In this document: positions 23,715-35,013 of the stretch, piece after piece
Layout of the letters: the number at the start of each line of letters is the position of its first letter
Position numbering within the stretch: the first letter of the stretch is position 1
The notes under the pieces: model-generated
What the model saw: the letters and a program-made list of their open reading frames with translations, nothing else
The model's database searches: none
Told to the model about the DNA's origin: nothing
Position numbers and translations under genes: made by a program
Source of the DNA: Acidovorax sp. HDW3
Lineage (GTDB): Bacteria; Pseudomonadota; Gammaproteobacteria; Burkholderiales; Burkholderiaceae_C
Length of the DNA: 64,000 bases
NCBI RefSeq assembly: GCF_011303755.1
Contig: NZ_CP049885.1
Span: forward strand, 1,780,001 to 1,844,000
Reading direction: 5' to 3'

Positions 23715-25414
23715 GCAGCACCGACTGGCTGCCCCTGGTTGGGCCTTGGGTCGAGCGCCTCATGCCGCACCTGCTGCTCGCCCCCATCTTGCTGCCGCTG
23801 GCCAGCGCAGCGCTCATGCTGCTGCTGGGCGAGGAGCGCCAGCGCGGCAAACTCGTGCTCAACATCGGCTCCACCCTGGCGGGCCTGTGCGTGGCGCTGG
23901 CGCTGCTGCTCTACAGCGACCGGCCCGGCCCCAGCGCCACCCTGGGCGTGTACCTGCCGGGCAACTGGCCGGCGCCGTTTGGCATCGTGCTGGCGCTCGA
24001 TAGGCTCAGTGCGCTGATGCTGGTGCTGTCCTCCTTCATCGCCCTGGCCTCCATCGTCTTTGCGGCCGCGCGCTGGCACCGCGCCGGCGTGCATTACCAC
24101 CCGCTGTTCCAGTTCCAGCTGATGGGCCTGGCCGGCGCCTTTCTCACCTCCGACCTGTTCAACCTGTTCGTCTTTTTTGAAATCCTGCTGGCCGCCTCCT
24201 ACGGCCTGCTGCTGCACGGCTCGGGGCGGGCCCGGGTGCAGGCCGGGCTGCACTACATCGCCATCAACCTGGCCGCGTCCACGCTGTTTTTGATTGGCGC
24301 GTCCATGCTCTACGGCCTCACGGGCACGCTCAACATGGCCGATCTGGCGCGCAGCATCGCCCATGTCACCCCCGGCGACCGGGGCCTGCTGCACGCCGGC
24401 GCCGGCATTTTGGCCACGGCCTTTCTCATCAAGGCAGCCGTCTGGCCGCTGAACTTCTGGCTGGTGCCGGCCTACGGCAGCGCCACGGCGCCGGTGGGCG
24501 CGCTCTTTGCGCTCATGACCAAGGTCGGCATCTACACCCTGCTGCGCCTGTGGACGCTGCTGTTTGGCAGCGAAGCCGGCCCCAGCGCCCTGTGGGGCGG
24601 GCCTTGGCTGGTGGGCTGCGGCATGGTCACCATGGTATTTGGCGCCATCGGCATGATGGGCTCGCAGCGCAGCACGCACCTGGCGGGCTACGCCGCCGTG
24701 CTCTCCTCGGGCACGCTGCTTGCCACCATGGGTCTGGGCCAAACCGAGCTCACCGCCGCCTTGCTGTACTACCTGCCCAGCTCCACCCTGGCGGTGGCAG
24801 CGCTGTTTTTGCTCGCCGACCTGGTCGAGCGCTGGCGCAACGACGGCACACGCCCGGATGCGGACGACGAGGACGCACCCTTTCTCACCCCCGAGCTGCT
24901 GCCCGCCCAAGGTGTAAACCTCGACGATGAGGAAGAAGCGCTGATCGGGCGCGTGATTCCGGCCGCAGCCGCCTTCCTCGGCCTGGCCTTTCTGGCCTGC
25001 ACCTTGGTGATTGCGGGGCTGCCGCCGCTGTCGGGCTTTGTCGGCAAATTTGCCATGCTCACCGCCTTGCTCAACCCGCTGGGCCTGGGCGCCTCGGGCG
25101 GGCTGCGCCCCGGGCCCATTGGCTGGAGCTTGCTGGCGCTGATGGTGGGCACCGGGCTGCTGGCGCTGCTGGCGCTCACGCGCACCGGCATCCGCCACTT
25201 CTGGGCCGCGCAAGATCGCCAGGCGCCACAGCTGCGCGTGCTCGAAGGGCTGCCCATCGCCGCCTTGCTTGCCGCCTGTCTGTGGCTCACGGTGCAGGCG
25301 CCGCTGGTGCTGCAGTTCACCCAGGCCAGCGCCAACGCCCTGCACGCGCCGCACACCTACATCCGCGCCGTCATGCAGGCCCAGCCCATCCCTGGCGCGC
25401 CGGAGGCACCATGA
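23711..25414 (+). CDS. mrpD: Mrp antiporter subunit D
   Basis: A 567-residue NuoM/N-like protein with about 14 membrane helices and the proton-transfer residues typical of this family (for example LFVFFEILLAASYGLLLHG and ILATAFLIKAAVWPLNFWLVPAYGSATAPVGALFALMTKVGIYTLLR). A hydrophilic insertion at about residues 375-420 (RPDADDEDAPFLTPELLP) lies between helices. It overlaps mrpC and mrpE by ATGA. Confidence 0.94.
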   Translation: MSSTDWLPLVGPWVERLMPHLLLAPILLPLASAALMLLLGEERQRGKLVLNIGSTLAGLCVALALLLYSDRPGPSATLGVYLPGNWPAPFGIVLALDRLSALMLVLSSFIALASIVFAAARWHRAGVHYHPLFQFQLMGLAGAFLTSDLFNLFVFFEILLAASYGLLLHGSGRARVQAGLHYIAINLAASTLFLIGASMLYGLTGTLNMADLARSIAHVTPGDRGLLHAGAGILATAFLIKAAVWPLNFWLVPAYGSATAPVGALFALMTKVGIYTLLRLWTLLFGSEAGPSALWGGPWLVGCGMVTMVFGAIGMMGSQRSTHLAGYAAVLSSGTLLATMGLGQTELTAALLYYLPSSTLAVAALFLLADLVERWRNDGTRPDADDEDAPFLTPELLPAQGVNLDDEEEALIGRVIPAAAAFLGLAFLACTLVIAGLPPLSGFVGKFAMLTALLNPLGLGASGGLRPGPIGWSLLALMVGTGLLALLALTRTGIRHFWAAQDRQAPQLRVLEGLPIAALLAACLWLTVQAPLVLQFTQASANALHAPHTYIRAVMQAQPIPGAPEAP

Positions 25415-25899
25415 AAAAACTCCTGCCCTCGCCCCTGCTCTCGGGCGTGCTGTTCGTGCTCTGGCTGCTGCTCAACCGCTCGGCCAGCAGCGGCCATTTG
25501 CTGCTGGCGCTGCTCTTGGCGCTGCTGATCCCGCAAATCACCGGCGCGCTGCGGCCGCTGCCGGTGCGCATACGCCGCCCGGGCCGCATCCTGCAGCTGG
25601 GCCTGCGCGTCATGGCCGACAGCGTGCTCTCCAATTGGCAGGTGCTGCGCATCATCTTGCGCCCCGGGCTGCAGCGCCACCCCAGCGCCTTTGTGCACAT
25701 TCCGCTGCAGCTGCGCGACCCCAACGCTCTCGCGGTGCTGGCCACCATCGTCTGCATCACCCCCGGCACGGCCTGGGCAGAGCTGGCCCTGGACCGCTCC
25801 ATGCTGCTGCTGCATGTGCTGGAAGTGAAAGACCCGCAGGCCATCGTCGCGCATGTAAAAACCCATTATGAAAAGCCGCTGATGGAGATTTTTGAATGA
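25411..25899 (+). CDS. mrpE: Mrp antiporter subunit E
   Basis: A 162-residue subunit with two N-terminal membrane segments (about 8-24 and 28-48). A cytoplasmic alpha/beta domain follows, with AFVHIPLQLRDPNALAVLATIVCITPGTAWAEL, matching the conserved TLTPGT block of MrpE. The start at 25411 overlaps the mrpD stop by ATGA; longer in-frame extensions upstream fall inside mrpD and are not used. Confidence 0.93.
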   Translation: MKKLLPSPLLSGVLFVLWLLLNRSASSGHLLLALLLALLIPQITGALRPLPVRIRRPGRILQLGLRVMADSVLSNWQVLRIILRPGLQRHPSAFVHIPLQLRDPNALAVLATIVCITPGTAWAELALDRSMLLLHVLEVKDPQAIVAHVKTHYEKPLMEIFE

Positions 25900-26171
25900 G
25901 CATCCTCTCCTGGGCTCTGCCCCTGGCCATGGTGCTGCTGGCCATCGCCATGCTGCTGACCCTGGTGCGCCTGCTGCGCGGCCCCAATGCGCAGGATCGG
26001 GTGCTGGCGCTCGATTGCATGTACCTCAACGGCATGTTGCTGATGCTGGTGCTGGGCATGTATTACGCCACCGGGCATTACTTTGAAGCGGCGCTGCTGG
26101 TGGCGCTGTTTGGCTTTGTGGGCTCCACCGCCATGGCCAAATTTTTGCTGCGCGGCGAGATCATCGAATGA
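25896..26171 (+). CDS. mrpF: Mrp antiporter subunit F
   Basis: A 91-residue protein with three membrane helices (about 5-22, 37-55 and 63-82) and the conserved LLRGPNAQDRVLALDCMYLNGMLLM segment of MrpF/PhaF. It overlaps both neighbours by four bases. The subunit is required for complex assembly in characterised Mrp systems. Confidence 0.93.
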   Translation: MSILSWALPLAMVLLAIAMLLTLVRLLRGPNAQDRVLALDCMYLNGMLLMLVLGMYYATGHYFEAALLVALFGFVGSTAMAKFLLRGEIIE

Positions 26172-26530
26172 GCGCCCCCGCCCTGCCCCTGTGGGCCGAA
26201 ATCACCATCGCCACCCTGGTGCTGCTGGGCGCGGGCATTGCCCTGCTCGGCTCGCTGGGTCTGCTGCGCCTGAAAACCTATTTCGAGCGCGTCCACGCCC
26301 CGGCCATCATCGCCACGCTGGGCCTGTGGTGCGTGATGCACGCGAGCATCGTGTACTTCTCGCTGCTCGGCCATCAAATGGCCCTGCACCCGCTGCTACT
26401 GGCCCTGTTCGTCGCCATCACCGTGCCCGTCACCACCATTTTTTTAATGCGCGCCGCGCTCTTTCGTGCCCGCCGCGCTGGCCAGGCAGACGTGCCCGCC
26501 AACCTCAGCCACCGCCCGCCCTCAAAATAA
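26168..26530 (+). CDS. mrpG: Mrp antiporter subunit G
   Basis: A 120-residue last subunit with three hydrophobic helices and the family block LLGAGIALLGSLGLLRLKTYFERVHAPAIIATLG. The positively charged tail (RARRAGQADVPANLSHRPPSK) is longer than in many homologues. With mrpAB, C, D, E and F it completes a six-gene, seven-subunit operon. The complex would exchange Na+ or K+ for protons across the inner membrane under alkaline or salt stress; which cation is used cannot be read from the sequence. Confidence 0.92.
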   Translation: MSAPALPLWAEITIATLVLLGAGIALLGSLGLLRLKTYFERVHAPAIIATLGLWCVMHASIVYFSLLGHQMALHPLLLALFVAITVPVTTIFLMRAALFRARRAGQADVPANLSHRPPSK

Positions 26531-26536
26531 GCACCC

Positions 26537-26899
26537 ATGGCGTTTGACTACCTCGATTTCGACTACAGCGAAGACGCCGATGGCGCTGCCGGCTGGGACG
26601 CCATGGCCTGCGTCAGCGCCGCACACCTGCCCGCCCTGTGCCAGGAAGTGGCGCAACTGCTGGCCTGGGCCGAGGCGCATTTTCCGGGCTGCCAAGGCGC
26701 CATCGAAGAAGGATTCGACTGGGACTTTGACCTGCAGGCACAAACCGAGGCCGGCGCCCCCCTGCACTGCACTTACGACCGTGCCGCTCAGCAGCTGCAG
26801 CTGGCGCCTGCGCCCGCAAACGAACGGGTACAGCTGAGCCTGGCGCTGTGCACCAGCCCCGCCTTTGGCCGGGCGCTGCACGATTTTCTCTACACCTAA
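26537..26899 (+). CDS. Small acidic hypothetical protein
   Basis: I do not recognise a family. The 120-residue protein is acidic and soluble, without signal peptide or membrane segment. It opens MAFDYLDFDYSEDADGAAGWDAMACV and has a middle WDFDLQAQTEAGAPLHCTYD. It starts 6 bases after mrpG and 12 bases before crcB, on the same strand, so it probably belongs to this transcription unit. Codon use looks like the neighbouring core genes. It is likely real because of its spacing and length. Confidence 0.7.
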   Translation: MAFDYLDFDYSEDADGAAGWDAMACVSAAHLPALCQEVAQLLAWAEAHFPGCQGAIEEGFDWDFDLQAQTEAGAPLHCTYDRAAQQLQLAPAPANERVQLSLALCTSPAFGRALHDFLYT

Positions 26900-26911
26900 A
26901 ACACCCCCGCC

Positions 26912-27289
26912 ATGCTGCCCGTGATCTCGATTTGCCTGGGCGCCTGCCTGGGCGCGCTCGCCCGCTGGGGCCTGGGCCTGTGGCTGTCGCAACCGGGCAG
27001 CCTGCTGCCCTGGGGCACGCTGGCGGCCAATTTGCTCGGCGGCTATCTGGTAGGGGTGTGCGTGGCCGTGTTCCAGGCCTTGCCGCAGCTCGATCCGGCC
27101 TGGCGCCTGCTGCTGGTGACGGGTTTTTTGGGGGCGCTGACGACGTTTTCGAGCTTTTCTGCCGAAGTCATGGGCCTTTTGCTGCAGCAGCGCCTGGGCC
27201 TGGCGCTGCTGGTGGCGGGCGCGCACCTGGGCGGCTCGCTGCTGCTGACCTGGCTGGGCCTGCTCAGCGCCAGCGCCTTGCTGCGCTGA
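26912..27289 (+). CDS. crcB: Fluoride channel CrcB/Fluc
   Basis: A 125-residue membrane protein with four helices. The Fluc signatures are visible: GACLGALARWGL near the N-terminus, WGTLAANLLGGYLVGV with the conserved asparagine, and TGFLGALTTFSSFSAEVM, which contains the TTFSxF phenylalanine-box motif. It exports fluoride as a dual-topology dimer. I saw no fluoride riboswitch upstream; the gene follows closely after the small acidic gene. Confidence 0.95.
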   Translation: MLPVISICLGACLGALARWGLGLWLSQPGSLLPWGTLAANLLGGYLVGVCVAVFQALPQLDPAWRLLLVTGFLGALTTFSSFSAEVMGLLLQQRLGLALLVAGAHLGGSLLLTWLGLLSASALLR

Positions 27290-27295
27290 CGGCCT

Positions 27296-28375
<1,080 letters not shown>

Positions 28376-28420
28376 CCGAATACCCCAGGCAGAAACAATC
28401 TGCGGCAGTGTAGCCAATTA

Positions 28421-28456
28421 AAAAGTCACGCAATATCAAGTAATTGCGTGACTTTT
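28421..28456 (-). terminator. 14-bp perfect inverted repeat downstream of leuA
   Basis: AAAAGTCACGCAAT (28421-28434) and ATTGCGTGACTTTT (28443-28456) form a perfect stem with an 8-base loop. On the minus strand the stem ends in TTTTTAA, so it can act as the leuA terminator. It also lies just upstream of pbpG and could be an operator; its A/T-rich arms are less GC-rich than a standard terminator. Confidence 0.6.
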
Positions 28457-28528
28457 CAAGAAAGTGGGTGAGATTATAAAACGCCCACCCGACTGCGTTT
28501 GAAACGCTTGCTCTAAATCAACTGCGGA

Positions 28529-30067
28529 TCAACCCTGGGCCGCCACTTTGTCGGCCTTGCTGTGCAGCTTGTTGAGCGCGCTCAGGTAGGCCTTGGCAGA
28601 GGCGACGATGATGTCCGGGTCGGCGCCCACGCCGTTGACCACGCGGCCATTGCTTTGCAGGCGCACGGTGACCTCGCCCTGCGCATCGGTCGAGCCGCTG
28701 ATGGCGTTGACCGAGTACAGCTGCATTTCAGCGCCGCTTTTCACGTGCGACTCGATGGCCTGGAACGAGGCATCGACCGGGCCGTTGCCCTGCGCCTGGC
28801 CCTGCACTTCCTGGCCGCCGACGGTGAAGACGATGCGCGCCTGCGGGCGCTCGCCGGTTTCGCTGTGCTGGGCGAGCGAGACGAAGCCGTAGCGCTCTTT
28901 CTCGTGCGCCAGGCTTTCGTCACTCACCAGAGCGAGGATGTCTTCGTCAAAAATCTCGCTCTTGCGGTCTGCCAGCTCCTTGAACTTGGCAAAGGCGGCG
29001 TTGACGTCGGCCTCGGAGTCGAGCTGCACGCCCAGTTCCTGCAGGCGCTGCTTGAAGGCGTTGCGGCCCGAGAGTTTGCCGAGCACGATTTTGTTGGCGC
29101 TCCAGCCCACGTCTTCGGCGCGCATGATTTCGTAGGTGTCACGCGCCTTGAGCACGCCGTCCTGGTGGATGCCGCTGGCGTGGGCGAAGGCATTGGCGCC
29201 GACCACGGCCTTGTTCGGCTGCACGACGAAGCCGGTGGTCTGGCTGACCATGCGGCTGGCGGCGACGATGTGCTCGGTGGCGATATCGACCTGCAGGTTG
29301 AAATAGTCCTTGCGCGTTTTCACCGCCATGACGACTTCTTCGAGCGAGCAATTGCCGGCGCGCTCGCCCAGGCCGTTGATGGTGCACTCCACCTGGCGCG
29401 CACCGCCGATCTGGACGCCAGCAAGGGAGTTCGCCACCGCCATGCCCAGGTCGTTGTGGCAGTGCACGCTCCAGATGGCCTTGTCGCTGTTGGGAACTTT
29501 CTCGCGCAGCGTCTTGATGAAGTTGCCATACAGCTCGGGAATGGCGTAGCCGACGGTGTCGGGGATGTTGATGGTGGTGGCGCCTTCGTTGATCACGGCC
29601 TCGCAGACGCGGGCGAGAAAGTCGATCTCGCTGCGGTAGCCGTCTTCGGCGCTGAACTCGATGTCGGCGGCCAGGTTGCGCGCAAAGCGCGTGGACAGGC
29701 GCGCCTGCTCCAGAACCTGCTCGGGCGACATGCGCAGCTTCTTCTCCATGTGCAACGGGCTGGTGGCAATGAAGAGGTGGATGCGACCCCGGTTGGCGTC
29801 CTTGAGCGCTTCGGCGGCGCGGGCGATGTCGCGGTCGTTGGCGCGAGCGAGCGAGCAGATGGTCGAATCCTTGACGGCCCGTGCAATCGCCTGCACGCAC
29901 TCGAAGTCGCCGTTGGAGCTGGCGGCAAAGCCGGCCTCGATCACATCGACCTTCAGGCGTTCGAGCTGGCGCGCAATGCGCAGCTTCTCGTCGCGCGTCA
30001 TGCTGGCGCCGGGGGACTGCTCGCCGTCACGCAAAGTGGTATCGAAAATGATGAGTTTGTCTGCCAT
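28529..30067 (-). CDS. leuA: 2-isopropylmalate synthase
   Basis: It condenses 2-oxoisovalerate with acetyl-CoA, the first step of leucine synthesis. The start [24 protein letters not shown] at 30067, behind CAGGAG, gives 512 residues, the long LeuA type. The TIM-barrel has DTTLRDGEQ, the metal-binding [16 protein letters not shown] and [17 protein letters not shown]. The C-terminal LeuA allosteric domain (from about 390) binds leucine for feedback inhibition. A leader peptide and attenuator lie directly upstream, so leucine should also control transcription. Confidence 0.97.
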   Translation of the reverse strand: MADKLIIFDTTLRDGEQSPGASMTRDEKLRIARQLERLKVDVIEAGFAASSNGDFECVQAIARAVKDSTICSLARANDRDIARAAEALKDANRGRIHLFIATSPLHMEKKLRMSPEQVLEQARLSTRFARNLAADIEFSAEDGYRSEIDFLARVCEAVINEGATTINIPDTVGYAIPELYGNFIKTLREKVPNSDKAIWSVHCHNDLGMAVANSLAGVQIGGARQVECTINGLGERAGNCSLEEVVMAVKTRKDYFNLQVDIATEHIVAASRMVSQTTGFVVQPNKAVVGANAFAHASGIHQDGVLKARDTYEIMRAEDVGWSANKIVLGKLSGRNAFKQRLQELGVQLDSEADVNAAFAKFKELADRKSEIFDEDILALVSDESLAHEKERYGFVSLAQHSETGERPQARIVFTVGGQEVQGQAQGNGPVDASFQAIESHVKSGAEMQLYSVNAISGSTDAQGEVTVRLQSNGRVVNGVGADPDIIVASAKAYLSALNKLHSKADKVAAQG

Positions 30068-30131
30068 GCTGAACTCCTGAGGTGAATGGGGTGGGGAACC
30101 CGCAACTTGGAAAAATGGGACGCTCAAAACA

Positions 30132-30162
30132 AAAGGCCCGCTGCGGGTGCATACGGGCCTTT
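30132..30162 (-). terminator. leuA attenuator (leader terminator)
   Basis: On the minus strand AAAGGCCCG (30162-30154), a 13-base loop and CGGGCCTTT (30140-30132), followed by TGTTTT, form a strong Rho-independent terminator. It sits between the leader peptide gene (30189-30242) and leuA. This is the position of an attenuator. Confidence 0.85.
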
Positions 30163-30188
30163 GAGAAGATGAAAGATGCGCGCGCGCC

Positions 30189-30242
30189 CTACCGTCTCCG
30201 CCCGAAGGAGGTTAGCAGTAGGGCCAGGGCAAAAAATTTCAT
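30189..30242 (-). CDS. leuL: leuA leader peptide
   Basis: A 17-codon open frame [17 protein letters not shown] with four leucine codons within a short run (LALLL), too short for usual gene calls. It is followed by a Rho-independent terminator and then leuA, the classic arrangement for leucine attenuation. When charged tRNA-Leu is short the ribosome stalls in the LALLL run, which would favour an anti-terminator. A pause-type hairpin can also form here: GCCCTAC at about 30186-30192 pairs with GTAGGGC at about 30217-30223. The peptide sequence differs from enterobacterial LeuL, so the identification rests on position, composition and the terminator. Confidence 0.8.
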   Translation of the reverse strand: MKFFALALLLTSFGRRR

Positions 30243-30274
30243 GCGCGCCAATGTAGCACATCTGCAGCGTGCTC

Positions 30275-31114
30275 TTACTTGTGCAGGCCGCGCTCGTCGG
30301 GCTCGTCGGTCGAGGTGCTGATGACGCTGGTGGGCTGGCCCTTGGCCTTGCGCCAGGCATAGACCACGTAGCCCGAAAGACCGTAGAGCACGAAAACGCC
30401 AAACAGCACCGTCGGCGCATGGATGTTGATGATGGCGATCGCCAGCACGATGAGGACGATGGCGGCAAAGGGCACGCTGCGCTTCATGTGCAAGTCTTTG
30501 AAGCTGTAGAACGGCGCATTCGTCACCATGCTCAGGCCGGCGTAGAGGGTAAAGGCAAACGTCAGCCAGGTGATGTGCCACCAGCTCAGGCCCAGCAGGC
30601 TGTCACCGGGGCGCACGCCGGCATCCGTGAGCAGCCAGATCAAGCCCATCACCAGCGCCGCCGCCGCCGGCGAGGGCAGGCCCTGAAAATAGCGCTTGTC
30701 CACCACGCCGGTGTTGACGTTAAAGCGCGCCAGGCGCAGCGCAGCGCAGGCGCAATAAACAAAGGCAGCAATCCAGCCCCAGCGCCCCAGGCCCTGCAGC
30801 GCCCATTCGTAGGCGATGAGCGCGGGCGCAGCGCCAAAGGAGACCATGTCCGAGAGCGAATCCATCTGCTCGCCAAAAGCGCTTTGCGTGTTCGTCATGC
30901 GCGCCACGCGGCCATCGAGGCTGTCGAGCACCATGGCGCAGAAGACGCCGATGGCGGCCATCTCAAAGCGCCCATTCATGGCCATGACGATGGCATAGAA
31001 GCCGCCAAACAACGCCGCCAGCGTGAACAGATTGGGCAAAACGTAAATGCCCTTGCGCCGTTTGCGCGGCAACACGGGCGCTGGCGGGCTGCCGGCCTCG
31101 TTCCCATCATGCAT
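30275..31114 (-). CDS. pssA: CDP-diacylglycerol-serine O-phosphatidyltransferase
   Basis: It makes phosphatidylserine, the precursor of phosphatidylethanolamine, in the inner membrane. The 279-residue multi-pass protein has the full CDP-alcohol phosphotransferase motif: DSLDGRVARMTNTQSAFGEQ followed by MDSLSD. It is the subclass II (membrane-embedded) type. The start MHDGNEAGSPPAP at 31114 is preferred over the TTG at 31120. It sits between ilvC and leuA, an order seen in many betaproteobacteria. Confidence 0.95.
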   Translation of the reverse strand: MHDGNEAGSPPAPVLPRKRRKGIYVLPNLFTLAALFGGFYAIVMAMNGRFEMAAIGVFCAMVLDSLDGRVARMTNTQSAFGEQMDSLSDMVSFGAAPALIAYEWALQGLGRWGWIAAFVYCACAALRLARFNVNTGVVDKRYFQGLPSPAAAALVMGLIWLLTDAGVRPGDSLLGLSWWHITWLTFAFTLYAGLSMVTNAPFYSFKDLHMKRSVPFAAIVLIVLAIAIINIHAPTVLFGVFVLYGLSGYVVYAWRKAKGQPTSVISTSTDEPDERGLHK

Positions 31115-31125
31115 AGTCAAATCAA

Positions 31126-31173
31126 CCTCCAGCGCTTGCCAGACAAGCGCAAGCAGCTATGAATTTCATAGTA
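31126..31173 (-). repeat. Dispersed repeat, copy F (ilvC-pssA spacer)
   Basis: On the minus strand it reads TACTATGAAATTCATAGCTG then CTTGCGCTTGTCTGGCAAGCGCTGGAGG, a well-preserved member. It is intergenic, ending about 12 bases upstream of the pssA start, so it forms part of the pssA leader. Its AAGCGC/GCGCTT arms could fold into a hairpin in the transcript. Confidence 0.8.
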
Positions 31174-31234
31174 AACCAACCCCAGGCGGGGCGAAGGGGG
31201 CAGTGTAGCGACTTGGCTGCAGCCCCAACGCAAA

Positions 31235-31254
31235 AAGGCCACCGAAGTGGCCTT
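31235..31254 (-). terminator. Rho-independent terminator after ilvC
   Basis: AAGGCCAC (31235-31242), loop CGAA and GTGGCCTT (31247-31254). On the minus strand the stem is followed by TTTTG, as expected for a terminator of the ilvBHC unit, 24 bases after the ilvC stop. Confidence 0.85.
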
Positions 31255-31277
31255 GTTTGCAGGGGCTAGCGCAGCGA

Positions 31278-32836
<1,559 letters not shown>

Positions 32837-32910
32837 GTCAGCGTCCTCTTCTCGCTGCCCTCCCCCGGCGCCGGTAAGCGGCGGGCTTGGCAGGCAATAG
32901 ATTCGTCAAA

Positions 32911-32960
32911 TACTATAAAAATGATAGCTGCTTACGCTTATCCAGCAAGCGCTAGCGGCT
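32911..32960 (+). repeat. Dispersed repeat, copy G (ilvB-ilvH spacer)
   Basis: It reads TACTATAAAAATGATAGCTG then CTTACGCTTATCCAGCAAGCGCTAGCGGC. It is intergenic and only 8 bases from the ilvB stop (32969). Because the spacer is transcribed, this copy could form an RNA hairpin between ilvB and ilvH. Confidence 0.8.
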
Positions 32961-32968
32961 TATTTCGC

Positions 32969-34735
32969 TTAAAGGTCTTCGGAACCGAGCAGCATTTCCG
33001 TGATGCCCTTGCCGGCGCGCACCATGGGGAACACGTTCTCGGTCGGGTCGGTGCGGAAGTCCAGGAACACGGTGCGATCCTTCAACTTGCGTGCCTCGCG
33101 CAGCGCCGGCTCCACGTCCTGCGGGCGCTCGATCAGCAGGCCGACGTGGCCGTAGGCTTCAGCGAGCTTGACGAAGTTGGGCAGCGCATCCATGTAGCTG
33201 TGGCTGTAGCGACCTGAGTATTCAATCTCCTGCCACTGGCGCACCATGCCGAGGTAGCGGTTGTTGAGCGAACAAATCTTGATCGGCGTGTTGTACTGCA
33301 GGCAGGTGGAGAGCTCCTGGATGTTCATCTGCACCGAGCCCTCGCCGGTGATGCAGAACACCTCGGCATCGGGCTTGGCCAGCTTGATGCCCATGGCGTA
33401 CGGAATGCCCACGCCCATGGTGCCCAGGCCACCGGAGTTGATCCAACGGCGCGGCTCGTTGAACTTGTAGAACTGCGCCGCCCACATCTGGTGCTGGCCG
33501 ACGTCGGAGGTGATGTAGGTCTCCGTGTCCTTCGTCATGTTCCACAGCGTCTCAACCACGAACTGCGGCTTGATGACCTCGGTATTGCCCCGGTCGTATT
33601 GCAGGCAATCGCGCGCGCGCCAGCCTTCGATCTGATCCCACCAGGCGGCCAGAGCGCCGGCGTCAGGGCGCTGGGGCGTCTCGCGGATCATGGCGATCAA
33701 CTCGGCCAGCACGTCCTTGACGTCGCCGACGATCGGGATATCGACCTTGACGCGCTTGGAGATCGACGACGGATCAATGTCGATATGAATGATCTTGCGG
33801 TCGTTTTGCGCGAAGTGCTTGGGGTTGCCGATCACGCGGTCGTCAAAGCGTGCGCCCACGGCCAGCAGCACGTCGCAGTTTTGCATGGCGTTGTTGGCTT
33901 CCACCGTGCCATGCATACCCAACATGCCGACGAACTTGCGATCGGACGACGGATAGGCGCCCAGCCCCATGAGCGTGTGCGTCACCGGGTAGCCCAGCAT
34001 ATCGACCAGGGTGCGCAGCTCGTTGCAGGCATTGCCCAGCAGCACGCCGCCGCCGGTGTAGATATACGGGCGCTTGGCCGTCAGCAAAAGCTGCAGCGCT
34101 TTGCGAATCTGGCCGCTGTGGCCTTTTTTCGCCGGGTTGTAAGAGCGCATTTCCACGCTCTGCGGATAACCCTGGTACACGATTTTCTTGAACGAGACGT
34201 CCTTGGGCACATCAACCACCACCGGGCCGGGACGGCCGGTGCGGGCGATATGAAACGCCTTCTTCATGGTCTCGGCCAGGTCGCGCACATCCTTGACGAG
34301 GAAGTTGTGCTTGACGATCGGGCGCGTGATGCCCACGGTGTCGCATTCCTGGAAGGCATCGAGGCCGATGGCCGCCGTCGGCACCTGGCCCGAGATGATG
34401 ACCATGGGGATCGAATCCATGTACGCCGTGGCAATGCCGGTGACGGCATTCGTCAGGCCAGGGCCGGAGGTCACCAGGGCCACCCCGACATCGCCGGTGG
34501 CGCGGGCGTAGCCGTCGGCAGCGTGCACGGCCGCCTGCTCGTGGCGCACCAGCACGTGCTGGATGGATTCTTGTTTGTAGAGCGCGTCGTAGATGTAGAG
34601 GACAGCACCGCCGGGGTAGCCCCAGATGTACTTCACGCCCTCGGCCTGCAAGGCCTTGACGACGATTTCGGCACCCATCAATTCGGGTGCGGCAGAGGTC
34701 TGCGGGGCTGCACTGTCAGCCTTGGAAATTTCCAT
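32969..34735 (-). CDS. ilvB: Acetolactate synthase, large (catalytic) subunit
   Basis: A ThDP-, Mg- and FAD-dependent enzyme that condenses pyruvate (or pyruvate and 2-oxobutyrate) to acetohydroxy acids, the first common step of branched-chain amino acid synthesis. The start MEISKADSAAPQTSA at 34735, behind AAAGG, gives 588 residues. Visible features are the N-terminal PYR domain with GYPGGAVLYIYDAL and the catalytic glutamate in HEQAAVHAADGYARATG. The FAD/middle domain follows, then the ThDP motif GEGSVQMNIQELSTCLQYNTPIKICSLNN. Confidence 0.97.
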   Translation of the reverse strand: MEISKADSAAPQTSAAPELMGAEIVVKALQAEGVKYIWGYPGGAVLYIYDALYKQESIQHVLVRHEQAAVHAADGYARATGDVGVALVTSGPGLTNAVTGIATAYMDSIPMVIISGQVPTAAIGLDAFQECDTVGITRPIVKHNFLVKDVRDLAETMKKAFHIARTGRPGPVVVDVPKDVSFKKIVYQGYPQSVEMRSYNPAKKGHSGQIRKALQLLLTAKRPYIYTGGGVLLGNACNELRTLVDMLGYPVTHTLMGLGAYPSSDRKFVGMLGMHGTVEANNAMQNCDVLLAVGARFDDRVIGNPKHFAQNDRKIIHIDIDPSSISKRVKVDIPIVGDVKDVLAELIAMIRETPQRPDAGALAAWWDQIEGWRARDCLQYDRGNTEVIKPQFVVETLWNMTKDTETYITSDVGQHQMWAAQFYKFNEPRRWINSGGLGTMGVGIPYAMGIKLAKPDAEVFCITGEGSVQMNIQELSTCLQYNTPIKICSLNNRYLGMVRQWQEIEYSGRYSHSYMDALPNFVKLAEAYGHVGLLIERPQDVEPALREARKLKDRTVFLDFRTDPTENVFPMVRAGKGITEMLLGSEDL

Positions 34736-35013
34736 GATCAACCTTTGTGAATTTCTCTGACGAAAAACCTTGGGTGCCCCTGGCCTGCGGCCCTTGTGGG
34801 GCCAGTTTGGGACTTAAGGCCAAGGACATGGGCGCCATGAGTTGCGCGCCGGACCGTGACCCGTTTGCCGTTGAACTGCAGCGGTCATTATGCACTGCAA
34901 CATAGCCACATCGGCCAACGCATGGAAAAAATGGCACGCAATGCCATAATCTCGCCTCTTTGCGCCCCCCTGCGCGCTGACCTTTCATTGGCCCACCCCG
35001 GGCTCCACCTGTC
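34736..35013. promoter_or_regulatory. Divergent control region between ilvB and the sigma factor gene
   Basis: 278 bases with no convincing gene. An inverted repeat ATGGCA-CGCAA-TGCCAT lies at 34931-34947. A longer stem-prone stretch lies at 34788-34805 (CTGGCC ... GGCCAG) within the ilvB leader. I looked for a branched-chain-residue-rich leader peptide as at leuA and did not find one. Promoters for both directions must be here, but I cannot place boxes reliably. Confidence 0.45.

Noticed and set aside
34788-34851. Possible leader peptide and attenuator in front of ilvB
   Set aside because: A small frame (MAPMSLALSPKLAPQGPQ...) exists and stems can form, but it lacks a run of Ile, Val or Leu codons and there is no terminator with a clear T-tract.
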